NCBI GenBank assembly: GCA_046349775.1
Contig: JAXMBS010000017.1
Location: forward strand, 1-64,000
DNA from: JAEUIG01 sp046349775
GTDB lineage: Bacteria > Planctomycetota > Planctomycetia > Planctomycetales > Planctomycetaceae
DNA length: 64,000 bases
Direction of reading: 5' to 3'
Made by a program: the position numbers and the translations under genes. Below, piece by piece: positions 35,866 through 49,772 of the stretch. The notes below the pieces were generated by a model. The model searched no databases. It saw only the letters and a list, made by a program, of their open reading frames with translations, and was not told where the DNA came from. Within the stretch, counting starts at the first letter, position 1. The number at the start of each line of letters is the position of its first letter.

Positions 35866-37506
35866 ATGACGGGGCAAGTCCTGCGCGCCCGCCTGGTGCG
35901 CTGTCTGATTGTGCTGGTGGGGTGCCTGTGGCTGTCGCAGGCGATTGCACTGTCTGCGGAACGCACGGTCGCGACGCCGGATGAGGCCGTCGTTTCCGGC
36001 CGAGAGTTCGAGCGTCAACGCGCCTGGCGCGACGCCATTGATTCCTACGAGACCTCCCTCAAGCAATGGCCGGAGAATTCGGACCTCGTCTACGGGCTGC
36101 GTCGTTCCAAGTTTCAATTCAGCATCGATCGGCGCTATGCCGACGAGTCGTTCCGCACCGGCATGCTGAAGCAGTCGCAGTCGCAGGCGCTGGACCTGCT
36201 CGACAACGTGCTCGGCAATGTTCAGGCGCGGTTCGTCGAATCGATTGATACCAAGTCGATCATTGCCCACGGCACCGAAAGCCTGTGGCTGGCTCTGGCC
36301 AACCCGAAATTCCTCGAGCAGAACCTGGTCGCCGTCGATGCGGCGCAGATTCAGCAGCTGCGGACGCTCCTGCGCAACAACTACTGGAACAAGCCGCTCT
36401 CCGGACGTAACGAGGCACGGCACGTGGTCGGCGAAGTGTGCGAGGCGTCGCAGCGCCTGGCTGGCCTGCCGGCGTCGGCGGTCGTGATGGAATACGTGTT
36501 CGGCGCCTGCAACTGCCTCGACGACTACAGCAGCGTGCTGACTCCGGCGCGGTATGCCGACATGTACAGCAATATCGACGGCCAGTTTGTGGGGATCGGC
36601 ATCGTGATCGAGGCCCGTCTCGGCAAAGGGATGGAGCTGGTCGACGTCCTGCCTGACAGCCCGGCACTCGAGTCCGGACTGCTGGCGGGAGAAATCGTCG
36701 TCGCCGTCGACGGCGTCGATTGCCGCTTTCTGAGCACCGAAGAGGCCGCCGGACTGCTCACCGGCGCTGCGGGCAGCCGCGTGCAGCTGGAAGTCACGGA
36801 TGACCATGGTGAAGCTCACACCGTCACGTGCAGCCGGCGCGAAGTCCACGTCAAAAGCATACCTGTCGCCAAAATGGTCGACGCCGGTTGCGGCGTCGGC
36901 TATCTCCGCATGGCCGCCTTCCAGAAACGCACGGCTGATGAACTCGACGAAGCCCTCCGCACGCTGCAGCAGCAGGGAATGCGGTCGCTTATCTGGGATC
37001 TCCGCGGAAATCCGGGCGGGTTGCTCGACGAAGCCGTGTCCGTGGCGGACCGCTTCATCGATGACGGCACGATCGTCTCCACGCGCGGCCGGTTGCCCGA
37101 AGACAACGACGTCTATAGCGCGTTCGGTCCCGGCACCTGGAAAATGCCGCTGGTCCTGCTGATCGACGGCGAAAGCGCCAGCGCCAGCGAAATTGTCGCC
37201 GGCTGCATCAAGGACCATCACCGCGGCACGATCGTGGGCCGCACGTCGTACGGCAAGTGGTCTGTGCAGACGATCACGCACCTGACCGGCGGCCTCGGCA
37301 TGCGGTTGACGACGGCCCGGTTTTACTCCCCCGATGGCCACACCTACAGTAAAATCGGATTGGATCCCGACGTGCCCGTTACGCTGCCCGACGACCAGCC
37401 GCCGACGCGGCGGCGGCTTTCAGCGACGAACCTGGACCCGCAGACCGATCCGGACCTCAAGGCTGCGCTCGACATCCTCTGCCGCCAGTCCTACACGAGT
37501 CGATGA
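35866..37506 (+). CDS. S41 family carboxyl-terminal processing protease
   Basis: 546 residues. A signal peptide (about 8-27), a TPR-like helical stretch (about 45-75), then a PDZ domain (about 235-325; GLLAGEIVVAVDGVDCRF) and the S41 core. The catalytic Ser-Lys pair is in ESASASEI (S439) and SYGKWSVQ (K464), 25 residues apart as in Tsp/CtpA. It acts in the periplasm on protein C-termini. GGGGGG-type SD precedes the ATG. Its stop overlaps the next start (ATGA), so the two are translationally coupled. Confidence 0.92.
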   Translation: MTGQVLRARLVRCLIVLVGCLWLSQAIALSAERTVATPDEAVVSGREFERQRAWRDAIDSYETSLKQWPENSDLVYGLRRSKFQFSIDRRYADESFRTGMLKQSQSQALDLLDNVLGNVQARFVESIDTKSIIAHGTESLWLALANPKFLEQNLVAVDAAQIQQLRTLLRNNYWNKPLSGRNEARHVVGEVCEASQRLAGLPASAVVMEYVFGACNCLDDYSSVLTPARYADMYSNIDGQFVGIGIVIEARLGKGMELVDVLPDSPALESGLLAGEIVVAVDGVDCRFLSTEEAAGLLTGAAGSRVQLEVTDDHGEAHTVTCSRREVHVKSIPVAKMVDAGCGVGYLRMAAFQKRTADELDEALRTLQQQGMRSLIWDLRGNPGGLLDEAVSVADRFIDDGTIVSTRGRLPEDNDVYSAFGPGTWKMPLVLLIDGESASASEIVAGCIKDHHRGTIVGRTSYGKWSVQTITHLTGGLGMRLTTARFYSPDGHTYSKIGLDPDVPVTLPDDQPPTRRRLSATNLDPQTDPDLKAALDILCRQSYTSR

Positions 37507-38441
37507 CCGACGAACCGTCCCCCCCTGTGTCTGACTGGCATCGCCGGGGACGGGGCATCGGACCGACTCTGAAATGGACGTGCAACGCGGATGGCCCCCT
37601 GACCGCCCTCGACCTCGCGCTCGAGACGGGTGAGGTGTTTGCCGCCGACGAAGCCGGCACCCTGTTCCGGCTCGATCGCCAGGGGCGCATTGCGGCGCTG
37701 ACGCGCTTGCGCGAACCCGTCCGCGTGCTGGATTGGAGCGATGACGGCCGATTTGGTGTGGCCGTCACGGGAGAATCCACGCTGCATCGGCTCGATCACG
37801 ACCTGCAGTCGATCTGGAAACTCAATCTGCCCGAAGTCTGCGTCTCGGCCGCCATCGCCCCCTATGGGACGCATCTTGTCGCCGGCCTCGCCAACGGGCG
37901 GAATCTCGTTTATTCCGAGCACAAACGCCGCGAAGCCGAATTTGAATCGGTGCGGCCGCTGTCTCACCTGCGGCTGGCCGCGACGACGCCCCTGCTGATC
38001 GGCGCTGCGGAGCACGGCCTGCTCTGCTGCTACACCCTCAGCGGTGGACAGGTTTGGCAGCAGAAAATGTGGTCCAACGCCGGAGGAATCTGCCTGACGG
38101 GGGACGCCGAAACGATCTACCTGGCGGCCTACCATCACGGCGTGCAGACGTTTGACGGTGACGGCGAAAGCATTGGCGCTTACGTCGTGGAGGGGACCGT
38201 CAGCCGCGTCTCGACGAGCTTTGAGGCCCAGCGTCTGGTGGCCGCCACTTTGGAGCGGCAATTGTACTGGCTCGACGTCGACGGCCAGTTGCTGTGGGCG
38301 GCCGACACGCCGGAAGACGTGGCTGCAGTCCGGTGCGATGCACTCGGCGAATGGGCCGTCTGCGGCTTCGACTCCGGCCGGATCGTCCGCCTCGACTGGG
38401 CCGACCAGGTCAAGCCCCCGGTCGAGTCCCCGGGGGACTGA
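37503..38441 (+). CDS. Beta-propeller (WD40/PQQ-like) protein
   Basis: 312 residues without a signal peptide. Repeated four-strand units are seen: EVFAADEAGTLFRLDRQGRI, VRVLDWSDDGRFGVAVTGES, IYLAAYHHGVQTFDGDGESIG, LYWLDVDGQLLWAADTPE, GEWAVCGFDSGRIVRLDW. These fit a six- or seven-bladed propeller, probably a cytoplasmic binding scaffold. It overlaps the protease gene by four bases, so the functions may be linked. Confidence 0.75.
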   Translation: MTDEPSPPVSDWHRRGRGIGPTLKWTCNADGPLTALDLALETGEVFAADEAGTLFRLDRQGRIAALTRLREPVRVLDWSDDGRFGVAVTGESTLHRLDHDLQSIWKLNLPEVCVSAAIAPYGTHLVAGLANGRNLVYSEHKRREAEFESVRPLSHLRLAATTPLLIGAAEHGLLCCYTLSGGQVWQQKMWSNAGGICLTGDAETIYLAAYHHGVQTFDGDGESIGAYVVEGTVSRVSTSFEAQRLVAATLERQLYWLDVDGQLLWAADTPEDVAAVRCDALGEWAVCGFDSGRIVRLDWADQVKPPVESPGD

Positions 38442-38461
38442 TACGTCGCGGCCAATCGCCG

Positions 38462-38489
38462 TTCACCTCCCGGCGAAATTCACTAGAAT
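38462..38489 (+). promoter_or_regulatory. Possible promoter of aceE
   Basis: TTCACC (38462-38467), 16 bases, TAGAAT (38484-38489). The -10 is good and the -35 weak. It would give a leader of about 225 bases. Confidence 0.35.
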
Positions 38490-38719
38490 ACCGTGTCTGC
38501 AACGCTGCTCCGGGCACCGACTCGAGCTGTGCCATAGGCTAGGGTCGTCTCGTCCCGGATCATTGCACGCAGGCAAACCGGCGGTTCGTGATCACGGGCC
38601 CCGGACGTGACAGTCGCAAGTGACTTCCTGGATGGGGGTTGTGCAGGACCGCAAATGTTGCGCGCCTGCCCTCCTGCGGCCAACTGACGGTCGTCATTAC
38701 GAAAGCAACGAGGTTCGGA

Positions 38720-41434
<2,715 letters not shown>

Positions 41435-41536
41435 CGGAACAAACAGGAGGCAACGGAGAGAACAGAGGAAACGGAAGACGCCTGGCGCTTGAGCGTGCCG
41501 CTGGCAAATATGGCGTAGTGCTCTGCACTGCTTCAA

Positions 41537-41576
41537 TATGCAATTTGCAATGATCGTTTTGCAATTTGCAATTGCT
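41537..41576. repeat. GCAATTTGCAA spacer repeat
   Basis: A short AT-rich spacer with iterated and inverted GCAATTTGCAA words follows a purine-rich stretch (41438-41480) downstream of aceE. No gene is seen between aceE and the IS. Confidence 0.5.
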
Positions 41577-41663
41577 TTTCAGCAGCTCTAGGCAGCCCGG
41601 ACATTCAGTCTGGCGATTCGCTCAGGGATTGCTGAGGATGTGGCCACTCAAGGAGGAGTGACC

Positions 41664-42448
41664 ATGCGACGACGACATGAACTGACCGATGTCCAGTGGG
41701 AGAAGATCAAGGACCTGCTTCCAGGAAAGGAGGGAGACCCTGGTCGAACGGCCTCCAACAATCGGCTGTTCGTCAATGCGGTGCTGTATGTCCTGAAGAC
41801 CGGCGTCCCTTGGGAAGACCTCCCGGCCCGGTATGGAAAGCCCAACACCGTCTGGAAGCGATTCGATCGCTGGTGCGCCGCCGGAGTCTGGGAGTGTCTG
41901 GCCAAAGCTCTCGGTGACCCTGAACTGGAGGAGGTGCAGCTGGATTCCACGACCGTCAAGGCGCATCCCGTCGCTTCGACCGGCCGACGCCAGCCGAAAG
42001 AAAAAAAGCCGAGGCCGATGCCAGGCGATGTCTCGGACGCAGCCGGGGCGGACTGACCACGAAATTGCATGCGGCGGTCGACCGTCGCGGCCGGCTGATG
42101 CGGCTGCTGGTGACGGCCGGCCAGGATGGAGACGCTCCGCAGGCGGAGCGGCTGCTGGAGGGATTTGAAACGGGGACCATAGGCCACGTGGTGGCGGATG
42201 CCGCCTACGACTCAGCCACCATCCGTCAACAGGCGCAGCGCTTGCGGGCGAAGACCTGCATCCGTCCCAATCCCACACGGAAGGTGCAGCGGCGCTATGA
42301 CAAGCAGCGTTATCGCCACCGGAATGTGATCGAGCGGTTCTTCGGACGGATCAAACGGTTTCGCCGGGTGGCGACGCGATACGAGAAGAAAGCCGTCAAC
42401 TTTGCCGGCTTTGTCTGGCTCGCCGCATTCGTCTCGGAGGTGTTTTGA
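41664..42448 (+). CDS. IS5-family transposase made by -1 frameshifting
   Basis: The first phase (41664-42056) has the IS5 N-terminus (RRHELTDVQWEKIKDLLPG, WEDLPARYGKPNTVWKRF) and a first catalytic Asp in DSTTVKAHP. The second phase (-1 frame) resumes at GRSRGGLTTKLHAAVDRRG, has the second Asp in VVADAAYDS, and ends with YRHRNVIERFFGRIK, which fits the Y(2)R(3)E(6)K signature. An ideal AAGGAGG lies 7 bases before the ATG. The TGA stop lies in the right inverted repeat. All three catalytic positions are present, so the element may be active. Confidence 0.88.
42002..42008 (+). promoter_or_regulatory. Programmed -1 frameshift site of the transposase
   Basis: A-AAA-AAG in the zero frame is a classic slippery heptamer. 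Shifting back one base here joins the two transposase phases with family-like sequence directly after it. A longer A-run adjoins upstream (41997-42007). Confidence 0.8.
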
Positions 42449-42461
42449 ATGTCCGGACTAC

Positions 42462-43772
42462 CTAGAGCAGCGCCGCGATCGGCGTCCCGTGTTCCAGAAT
42501 GGGGATCGCCCGCCCGATCGCGTCCCTGAATGTCGCGTGGATGTCGATCCCCATCGCGTGATACATCGTCGCCAGCACGTCCGCCGGCGAGTGCGGCGCG
42601 GAAATCGGGTACGCTCCCCGCGAATCGGTCTCGCCGATCGCCTGCCCCATCTTCAGCCCGCCCCCTGCCAGCAGCATCGACATCGCGCTCGGCCAGTGGT
42701 CGCGCCCCGCTTCGCGGTTGATCGTCGGAGTCCGGCCGAATTCCCCGAACGCCATCACGAGCACTTCCTGGTCCAGTCCGCGCTCAGTCAGGTCGCTGAC
42801 CAAAGCGCTGAGCGCCTGGTCGTATCGCGGCAGCGACGTGTTTTTGAGTTCTTCGAAGTTCTTGTAGTGCGTGTCCCAGCCGCCGCCGGACAGGCACGTC
42901 ACATACGTCACTCCCGCCTCGACGAGCCGCCGCGCCAGCAGCAGGTTCTGCCCGATGTTCGTCCAGCCGTAACGCGCGCGGACTTCGGCCGGTTCCTCGT
43001 CCAGCCGGAACGCCTGCGCCGCCCGTTCGCTCGTTACCAGGCTCAGCGCCTCCTGGCTGAAGGCGTCGATCCCGGCCAGCGAGCCGTGCTGATCGAGGTC
43101 CCGCCGGTACGAATCAAACCCTTTGAGCAGGCTGCTGCGGATGCTGAGCCGGTCGGTCGTCATCCCCGCTTCCAGCGTCAGGCTGGCGACCCGGAAGTCC
43201 TTCGAGTTCGGTTCGCTGCCGGTCGTGAACGGGTTGTACGCGGCCCCGAGGTATGCCGACTTGCCGTAGGAGCCCGGCTTCGGCACCGCGACATAAGCCG
43301 GGAGGCCCGGCTCGCGCGCGCCGATCAATTTTGAGACAACCGCCCCTGTGGCCGGGTGCGAGTTGTCCGGGCCAGGTCGCGACTGCGGATGCCCCGTCTG
43401 GATGTAATGCGATGCCGGCAGGTGCGAAGCAATCTCATGCGTTCCCGAGCGGATCACTGCCAGCTTGTCGAAGATCGCGGCCTGCCGCGGCAGGTGCTCG
43501 CTGATCTGCACGCCCGGCACTGCCGTGTCGATCGGGCGAAACTCGCCGCGGACCTCTGCCGGCGCGTACGGCTTGAGGTCGTACATGTCGATGTGACTTG
43601 GCCCGCCCCCCATCGAGAGCTGGATCACCGACCGGCAATGAACCGGCGGCGACGAGTCCGACGCGTGTGCGAGTCGCAGCAGGTCCGGCAGCGCGAGGCC
43701 GCCACAAGCGAGAGCGCCCAGCCGGATCGCGTCGCGGCGCGTGTAGCCGTGCGGATGGGCTGGACTCGTCAT
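42462..43772 (-). CDS. DUF1501 protein with Tat-type leader, copy 2
   Basis: 436 residues from ATG 43772 (MTSPAHPHGYTRRDAIRLGA), which places the twin-arginine leader at the usual distance. DUF1501 segments: QLSMGGGPSHIDMYDLKP, PGVQISEHLPRQA, TNIGQNLLLARRLVEAGVTYVT, FGEFGRTPTINREAGRDHWP. The stop codon TAG is made of the TA target of the insertion sequence plus the first base of that element. No DUF1549/DUF1553 partner is adjacent. Confidence 0.9.
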   Translation of the reverse strand: MTSPAHPHGYTRRDAIRLGALACGGLALPDLLRLAHASDSSPPVHCRSVIQLSMGGGPSHIDMYDLKPYAPAEVRGEFRPIDTAVPGVQISEHLPRQAAIFDKLAVIRSGTHEIASHLPASHYIQTGHPQSRPGPDNSHPATGAVVSKLIGAREPGLPAYVAVPKPGSYGKSAYLGAAYNPFTTGSEPNSKDFRVASLTLEAGMTTDRLSIRSSLLKGFDSYRRDLDQHGSLAGIDAFSQEALSLVTSERAAQAFRLDEEPAEVRARYGWTNIGQNLLLARRLVEAGVTYVTCLSGGGWDTHYKNFEELKNTSLPRYDQALSALVSDLTERGLDQEVLVMAFGEFGRTPTINREAGRDHWPSAMSMLLAGGGLKMGQAIGETDSRGAYPISAPHSPADVLATMYHAMGIDIHATFRDAIGRAIPILEHGTPIAALL

Positions 43773-43883
43773 GGATTTTCCCGGCCGAGCGAAAACCTGG
43801 GGCCTCACATCAGTCCATCATGATGTGTTTCGGCGCTCCGCTCAAGGCCGATTGAGCCATTGTCGCGAATCTACGCGAGTCCG

Positions 43884-44012
43884 ATTTGACGCGAAGGGGC
43901 GAAGCCGCAAAGACGCGCAGAGAAGGCAGGAAAACCTGGCTTGTCGCCATCACAAGGATTTTTGGCACAAGGCTCTGTGCGTCTCCGTGCCTCAGTTTCT
44001 TTGTGTCAAACG
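43884..44012. repeat. Spacer with degenerate inverted repeat
   Basis: TTTGACGCGAAGGGGCGAAG near the left edge is mirrored by CTTTGTGTCAAA near 44000, enclosing more CGCAGAG/CTCTGTGCGTC words. No gene is seen between the DUF1501 start and the desaturase end. Confidence 0.5.
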
Positions 44013-45002
44013 TCACTCGATCGTCGCCGGGACGTACCCCGGCATGGCTTCGTCTGTCACGTGGAAAGGCTCCCCCGAGGCGATGTGCGGGGCGCTGGCC
44101 CACAGGTCGAACAGGGAGAAAAACGGCACGATCGGCGGATTGTTTCCCATCAGTCGCCGGACTGTCGTCAAATGCCAGCAGGGAACCTGCGGGTAATGGT
44201 GGTGCTCGTAGTGGCAGAACGTGCTGTGCGGCAACAGCCAGAACCGAATGTACCAGGGGGCTTCGACACGGTGGGACTCGTTCGTGCCGACGTGCTCGGT
44301 CCAGACCCGCAGCCGGAACGTCGGCCAGAACACCATCGCCGTGCCGAGATACCAGACGACGATCACCCACCATTGCCCGAAATAAATCAGCAAACCGGCG
44401 GCGATCAGCAGCCACACGTTTGGCATCGTGCCGTCGTACCAGTCGGTTCCGGGGCGGACGCGGCGGCTGAGATAGGCCAGTTCCTTCACGTGGAACAGGC
44501 AGACATCGGACAGGACGTATTTCAGGATCGTCCACTTGGTCGCCGGCAGGTCCCAGGCTGGAGCACTCTTGGCCTTCTGCTGTAACTCGACGTCCCCGTC
44601 GGTGTTCAATTTGCGATGATGTGTGAAGTGAAACCGGCGATACCCACCCACCGGGTTCCCGAAGGGCCACAGGCAGAACAACCCGGTGAGAAAATCATTC
44701 AGTCGCTTGTTCCGCGAGCTCTGCCGGTGCGTCCCCTCGTGCGCCATGATCGCCAGCCGATGCTGTGCGATTCCCGTGGCCACGACCGCCAGCACATAGG
44801 CGGCCCAGTGGCGCGTGAATCCGGCCAGCAGCATCGGTCCGACGATCAGCGCCCAGTCGCCGGCGACGCGGATCGACCACTGCAGCAGACTGGGCTGCAT
44901 CAGGTTGCGGAGCGTGTCCTTGTCGATCGGCGTATGCTGGACGGCCTCCAGGGCGGATGTGGACGACGGCGAAACGGGAATCTCAACGGCAGCGGTCGAC
45001 AT
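44013..45002 (-). CDS. Membrane fatty-acid desaturase family protein
   Basis: 329 residues from ATG 45002. The three histidine boxes of the di-iron desaturase/hydroxylase family are present: HEGTH (88-92), HFTHH (125-129) and HYEHHHYPQVP (about 273-283). Hydrophobic pairs lie at about 45-75, 105-120 and 215-255. It would act on fatty acids or carotenoids in the membrane; the substrate cannot be told. The frame stays open to 45113, with no better start. Confidence 0.85.
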   Translation of the reverse strand: MSTAAVEIPVSPSSTSALEAVQHTPIDKDTLRNLMQPSLLQWSIRVAGDWALIVGPMLLAGFTRHWAAYVLAVVATGIAQHRLAIMAHEGTHRQSSRNKRLNDFLTGLFCLWPFGNPVGGYRRFHFTHHRKLNTDGDVELQQKAKSAPAWDLPATKWTILKYVLSDVCLFHVKELAYLSRRVRPGTDWYDGTMPNVWLLIAAGLLIYFGQWWVIVVWYLGTAMVFWPTFRLRVWTEHVGTNESHRVEAPWYIRFWLLPHSTFCHYEHHHYPQVPCWHLTTVRRLMGNNPPIVPFFSLFDLWASAPHIASGEPFHVTDEAMPGYVPATIE

Positions 45003-45181
45003 GCTCGCGGGGAACTCTCTCGGGGCAGGATGCACAGACTGCATCATCCCCGGAACCGGCCGTGCGTGGCAAGGGCAGGAGATGCGGCCGAAAGCGGGCC
45101 ATAATCCGGACAATACCGGCCGAAGCAGGAGCCAAGCGGCAGCGCGATGCCGGTGAAGTTCGGGAATGAGGGGAAACGTGG

Positions 45182-45700
45182 CTACACAGTGAAGGGCGCG
45201 GGAGGTTGACGGCAGCCGACGGCGGACTCAAACAAGTCCATTAGCTTGGAGTACGAATCAATCGGTTCGACCGATGATCGCGGAACATAAATCGATGCGC
45301 CTGCGTCTTTTATCAGAAAGAATCCCTTGGAAGCCGGCACGAACCCAACGAATCCAGTGTACTGTATCGTCGCAGATTCGTTCGTTGACGTTGTCGTGAG
45401 CGAATTGCGATCAAAAACGACATCAGTGCACTTGTCTTCTCGTGCTGTCGATACGCGCGATCTCACCCAGCGCCGTTTGTGAGTGGCAGCCATTAAGAAT
45501 TCGTAGACGCCGCCGCACGTAATGAGCCCGCCGACCAGCCGCTGTTCGGCCACTGCGATCACCATCGCAATGCCAAACAGCAGCAATCCCCCAGCGAACC
45601 AGATCTCGTACTTCCTGTACTTCGAGCGATGACGCAGCCACTCGTCGTAGTATTGCTCGAAGTAATTGCGATCGAAGGCAATGTGCGCGGTTGCAATCAT
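45182..45700 (-). CDS. YcxB-like membrane protein
   Basis: 172 residues from ATG 45700 (MIATAHIAFDRNYFEQYYDEWLRHR). A hydrophobic hairpin (about 33-70) is followed by a soluble domain with GFVGFVPASKGFFLIKDAGASIYVPRSSV, the pattern of YcxB-like C-terminal domains. Function unknown. It uses less GC-biased codons than its neighbours, a mild hint of transfer. ahcY ends 75 bases upstream on the same strand. Confidence 0.65.
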   Translation of the reverse strand: MIATAHIAFDRNYFEQYYDEWLRHRSKYRKYEIWFAGGLLLFGIAMVIAVAEQRLVGGLITCGGVYEFLMAATHKRRWVRSRVSTAREDKCTDVVFDRNSLTTTSTNESATIQYTGFVGFVPASKGFFLIKDAGASIYVPRSSVEPIDSYSKLMDLFESAVGCRQPPAPFTV

Positions 45701-45775
45701 ATGCGCGCCACCCGCCGGCTCACTCAACCGGCCAACAGCCGCCCTTGACCCTCAGCCCTGGGCTCTCGTCCTTCC

Positions 45776-47117
<1,342 letters not shown>

Positions 47118-47365
47118 GATTCGTTCGAAACGGGGTGAACCGGCTTAATGGGGCGGGGCGCGGAGTGCGTCCGCCAGCCGGAAAAGCAGGCTATTTCAGC
47201 TGGTGCCGCGCACGATAGACGATGCGTCAGCGCGGACAAGGATTGATCGGGGAATACCTGGCGTGTTTCACGTATCCCTCATCAATACACGCGATTAGAG
47301 TGTGCTTTCACCCGGACAGCCCGTTCCGGTATCGTGGTACCGACTCCGATCCCGGTCGCCGCGCC

Positions 47366-48584
47366 ATGTCGTCCAGCCGCTCCCCCTCCGTTCAGCACCC
47401 ATTACGTGTCGCCGTCGTCGGCGGCGGCGGGCATGTGGGACTGCCACTGGGACTGTTTCTGTGCGACGTCGGCCACACGGTCACGATTGTCGACACGAAT
47501 TCGCAGGGACTGGAGAACATCGCCGCCGGCCGGATGCCGTTTCATGAATTGGGCGCCGACGAACTGCTTCCGACCTGTCTCGCCTCCGGCAGGTTCCACC
47601 TGACCACACAAGTCAGTCCGTTGCGTGAGCAGGACGTGGTCATCGTGACGATCGGCACGCCAGTCGACGAATACCTCGATCCGAACATCCGCACGTTCGA
47701 CCGCGTCCTCGGGGGCGTCCTCGAGCAAATGCGAGACGGGCAACTGCTCATCGTCCGCAGCACCGTCTTCCCCGAGCATCGAACGCCTCGGCCGGCAGGT
47801 GGCGGAGCCGCGGGCTGAAGGTGCATGTCTCGTACTGTCCAGAGCGGATCGCACAGGGACAGCGCTGCAGGAACTGACGAAGCTGCCGCAACTGGTTTCC
47901 GGGTGCAGTCCGGAAGCGACGCGGCGAGCGGGCGACTTTTCCGGGAACTGGGGCGCACAGGTCAACGAGGAGTTGACGACCGTCGAAGTAGTCGGCGAAG
48001 CTGTTTTCCAACTCGTACCGGTACATCAACTTTGCGATCTCGAACCAGTTCTACATGCTGGCGGAGCGGCATGGAGCGGACTTTGAGCGGATTCACGAAG
48101 CGGTGACGCGCGACTATCCGCGGATGCAGGGGTTCGCGCGGGCCGGCTTCGCGGCCGGCCCCTGCCTGTTGAAAGACACGATGCAACTCGGGCGTCGTTC
48201 AACCACAACCTGCTGACGCTCGGCCAGCACGCGATGATGATCAATGAGGGACTGCCGCGGTTTCTCGTGGATCAACTCAGAGCATCGCGAAATTTGCAGG
48301 CGGAAACGGTCGGTATCCTGGGGATGGCCTTCAAGGGAAACTGCGACGACCCGCGGAGTTCGCTGTCGTACAAGCTCCGCAAAGTCCTGACGCTGGAATG
48401 CCGTCGCGTGGTCTGCACCGATCCGTACATCGACGATCCGGAATTCGTCACGCTGGACGAGTGCCTTGCCCAATCTGACGTGCTGATCCTGGGGGCCTGC
48501 CACAGCGACTATCGCGATCTGCGAATCGAGAAGCCGGTGGTCGATGTGTTCGGCTTCCTCGGAAAGCGGACAGCGAAAAGCTGA
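47366..48584 (+). pseudogene. Nucleotide-sugar dehydrogenase (WecC-like), frameshifted
   Basis: UDP-glucose/GDP-mannose dehydrogenase family, oxidising a UDP-sugar to its uronic acid. Seen in changing frames: Rossmann VAVVGGGGHVGLPLGLFL, VTIGTPVDEYLDPN, CPERIAQG, LTKLPQLVSGCSPEA, SYRYINFAISNQFYMLAERHG, LLKDTMQL and the C-terminal ETVGILGMAFKGNCDDPRSS...VDVFGF. About four indels (near 47790, 47850, 47940-48030 and 48190) break the frame. The CPERIAQG and NQFYMLAERHG segments favour a UDP-ManNAc-dehydrogenase-like subgroup. Confidence 0.75.
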
Positions 48585-48677
48585 AAGTGGAATCGACAGA
48601 ATGACCCAATGTCGAATGGACCGATCGACGCGTTGTTGAAGCCACCCCTCACCAGACGACCAGGCACCTCTTTGCCA

Positions 48678-49699
48678 ATGCGTGTTCTCATCACCGGCTC
48701 GGCCGTCTACCCGGCAGCTACGTCGTCGGCGAGTTTCTCAACTCCGGATGGGACGTCGTCGGCCTCGACAACTTTTCGAAATACGGCGAGCTGCGGCCGG
48801 CATATGAGGATCACGCACGCTACAGGTTCGTCAACGGCGATGCCAAGGACGTGGGGCTGATTCGCGAACTGCTCACGGGTTGCGAGCACTTCATTGCCGG
48901 AGCGGCGATGATCGGCGGGATCGCCTATTTCCACCGGCTGGCGTTCGACCTGCTGGCTGAGAATGAAAAGATCACTGCGGCGGCGTTTGAGGCGGCCGTC
49001 GCCGCGCGGCGGATCGGGACGCTGCAGAAGATCACGGTGTTGTCGTCCTCGATGGTTTACGAGAACGCCAGCGAATTCCCCACGCCCGAAGGGGCCGAGC
49101 GGCGTTCTCCGCCGCCGTCATCGACATATGGATTTCAGAAGCTGGCGACCGAGTACTTTGCGCAGGGCGCGTTTCAGCAGTACGAATTGCCCTACACGAT
49201 CGTGCGGCCGTTCAACTGCGTGGGAATTGGCGAACGGCGGGCCAGTGCCGACGAAGAGGTCATGTCGGGCGACGTGCGGCTGGCACTGAGCCACGTCGTG
49301 CCCGATCTGGTTCAGAAAGTCCTGAAGGGACAGGACCCCCTGCACATTCTCGGAGACGGCACCCAGGTGCGGCATTACACGTATGGCGGCGACCTCGCAC
49401 GCGGGATCCGGACCTGCGTCGAACATCCCGACGCGCTCAATCAGGACTTCAACATCTCGACGGCTGTCCCGACAACGGTCCTGGAGCTCGCCACGCTGAT
49501 CTGGAAGAAGATTCATGGGCCGGACGAACCGCTGCGCTTGTGTCTGATCCTCCGTTTGAGCACGACGTGGCGTCTCCGGTCTCCGAACACTGAAAAGGCA
49601 AAAGGCCTGCTCGGTTTTGAAGCGACGACCTCCCTCGACACGATTCTCGACGAAGTGATTTCAGGATTCGCCACCAGTATTCGAACTGGGACTATCTAA
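48678..49699 (+). pseudogene. NAD-dependent sugar epimerase/dehydratase, frameshifted
   Basis: Extended SDR family. The start MRVLITGSA is followed by a frame change near 48705 into GSYVVGEFLNSGWDVVGLDNFS. The main part is intact: LSSSMVYENASEFPTPEG (catalytic Ser region), STYGFQKLATEYF (YxxxK), IVRPFNCVGIGERR. Two compensating indels near 49535-49575 disturb the C-terminal segment before EKAKGLLGFEATTSL. It probably modifies an NDP-sugar for the glycan made by its neighbours. Confidence 0.75.
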
Positions 49700-49772
49700 G
49701 AACAGGTCGAGGCGTCGGGACTCAGACCAGGGTGATCGGAGCCGAGGTAGCGCGCAGAAGCAATAGCGGGCG

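Larger units (their letters stand above)
41591..42462 (+). mobile_element. IS5-family insertion sequence, IS427-like group
   Basis: 872 bases. Terminal inverted repeats are GGCAGCCCGGACATTCA (41591-41607) and the complement of GGTAGTCCGGACATTCA (42446-42462), 15 of 17 matching. Both ends are flanked by TA (41589-41590 and 42463-42464), a 2-base duplication as known for IS427-type elements. The empty target would be the palindrome CTCTAGAG. It carries one transposase in two overlapping phases. The last base of the element completes the stop codon of the neighbouring DUF1501 gene. Confidence 0.88.

Noticed and set aside
47118..47365. A SAM- or SAH-responsive riboswitch upstream of ahcY
   Set aside because: I looked for the conserved SAH-riboswitch core on the minus strand and saw no match. 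A covariance search would settle it.
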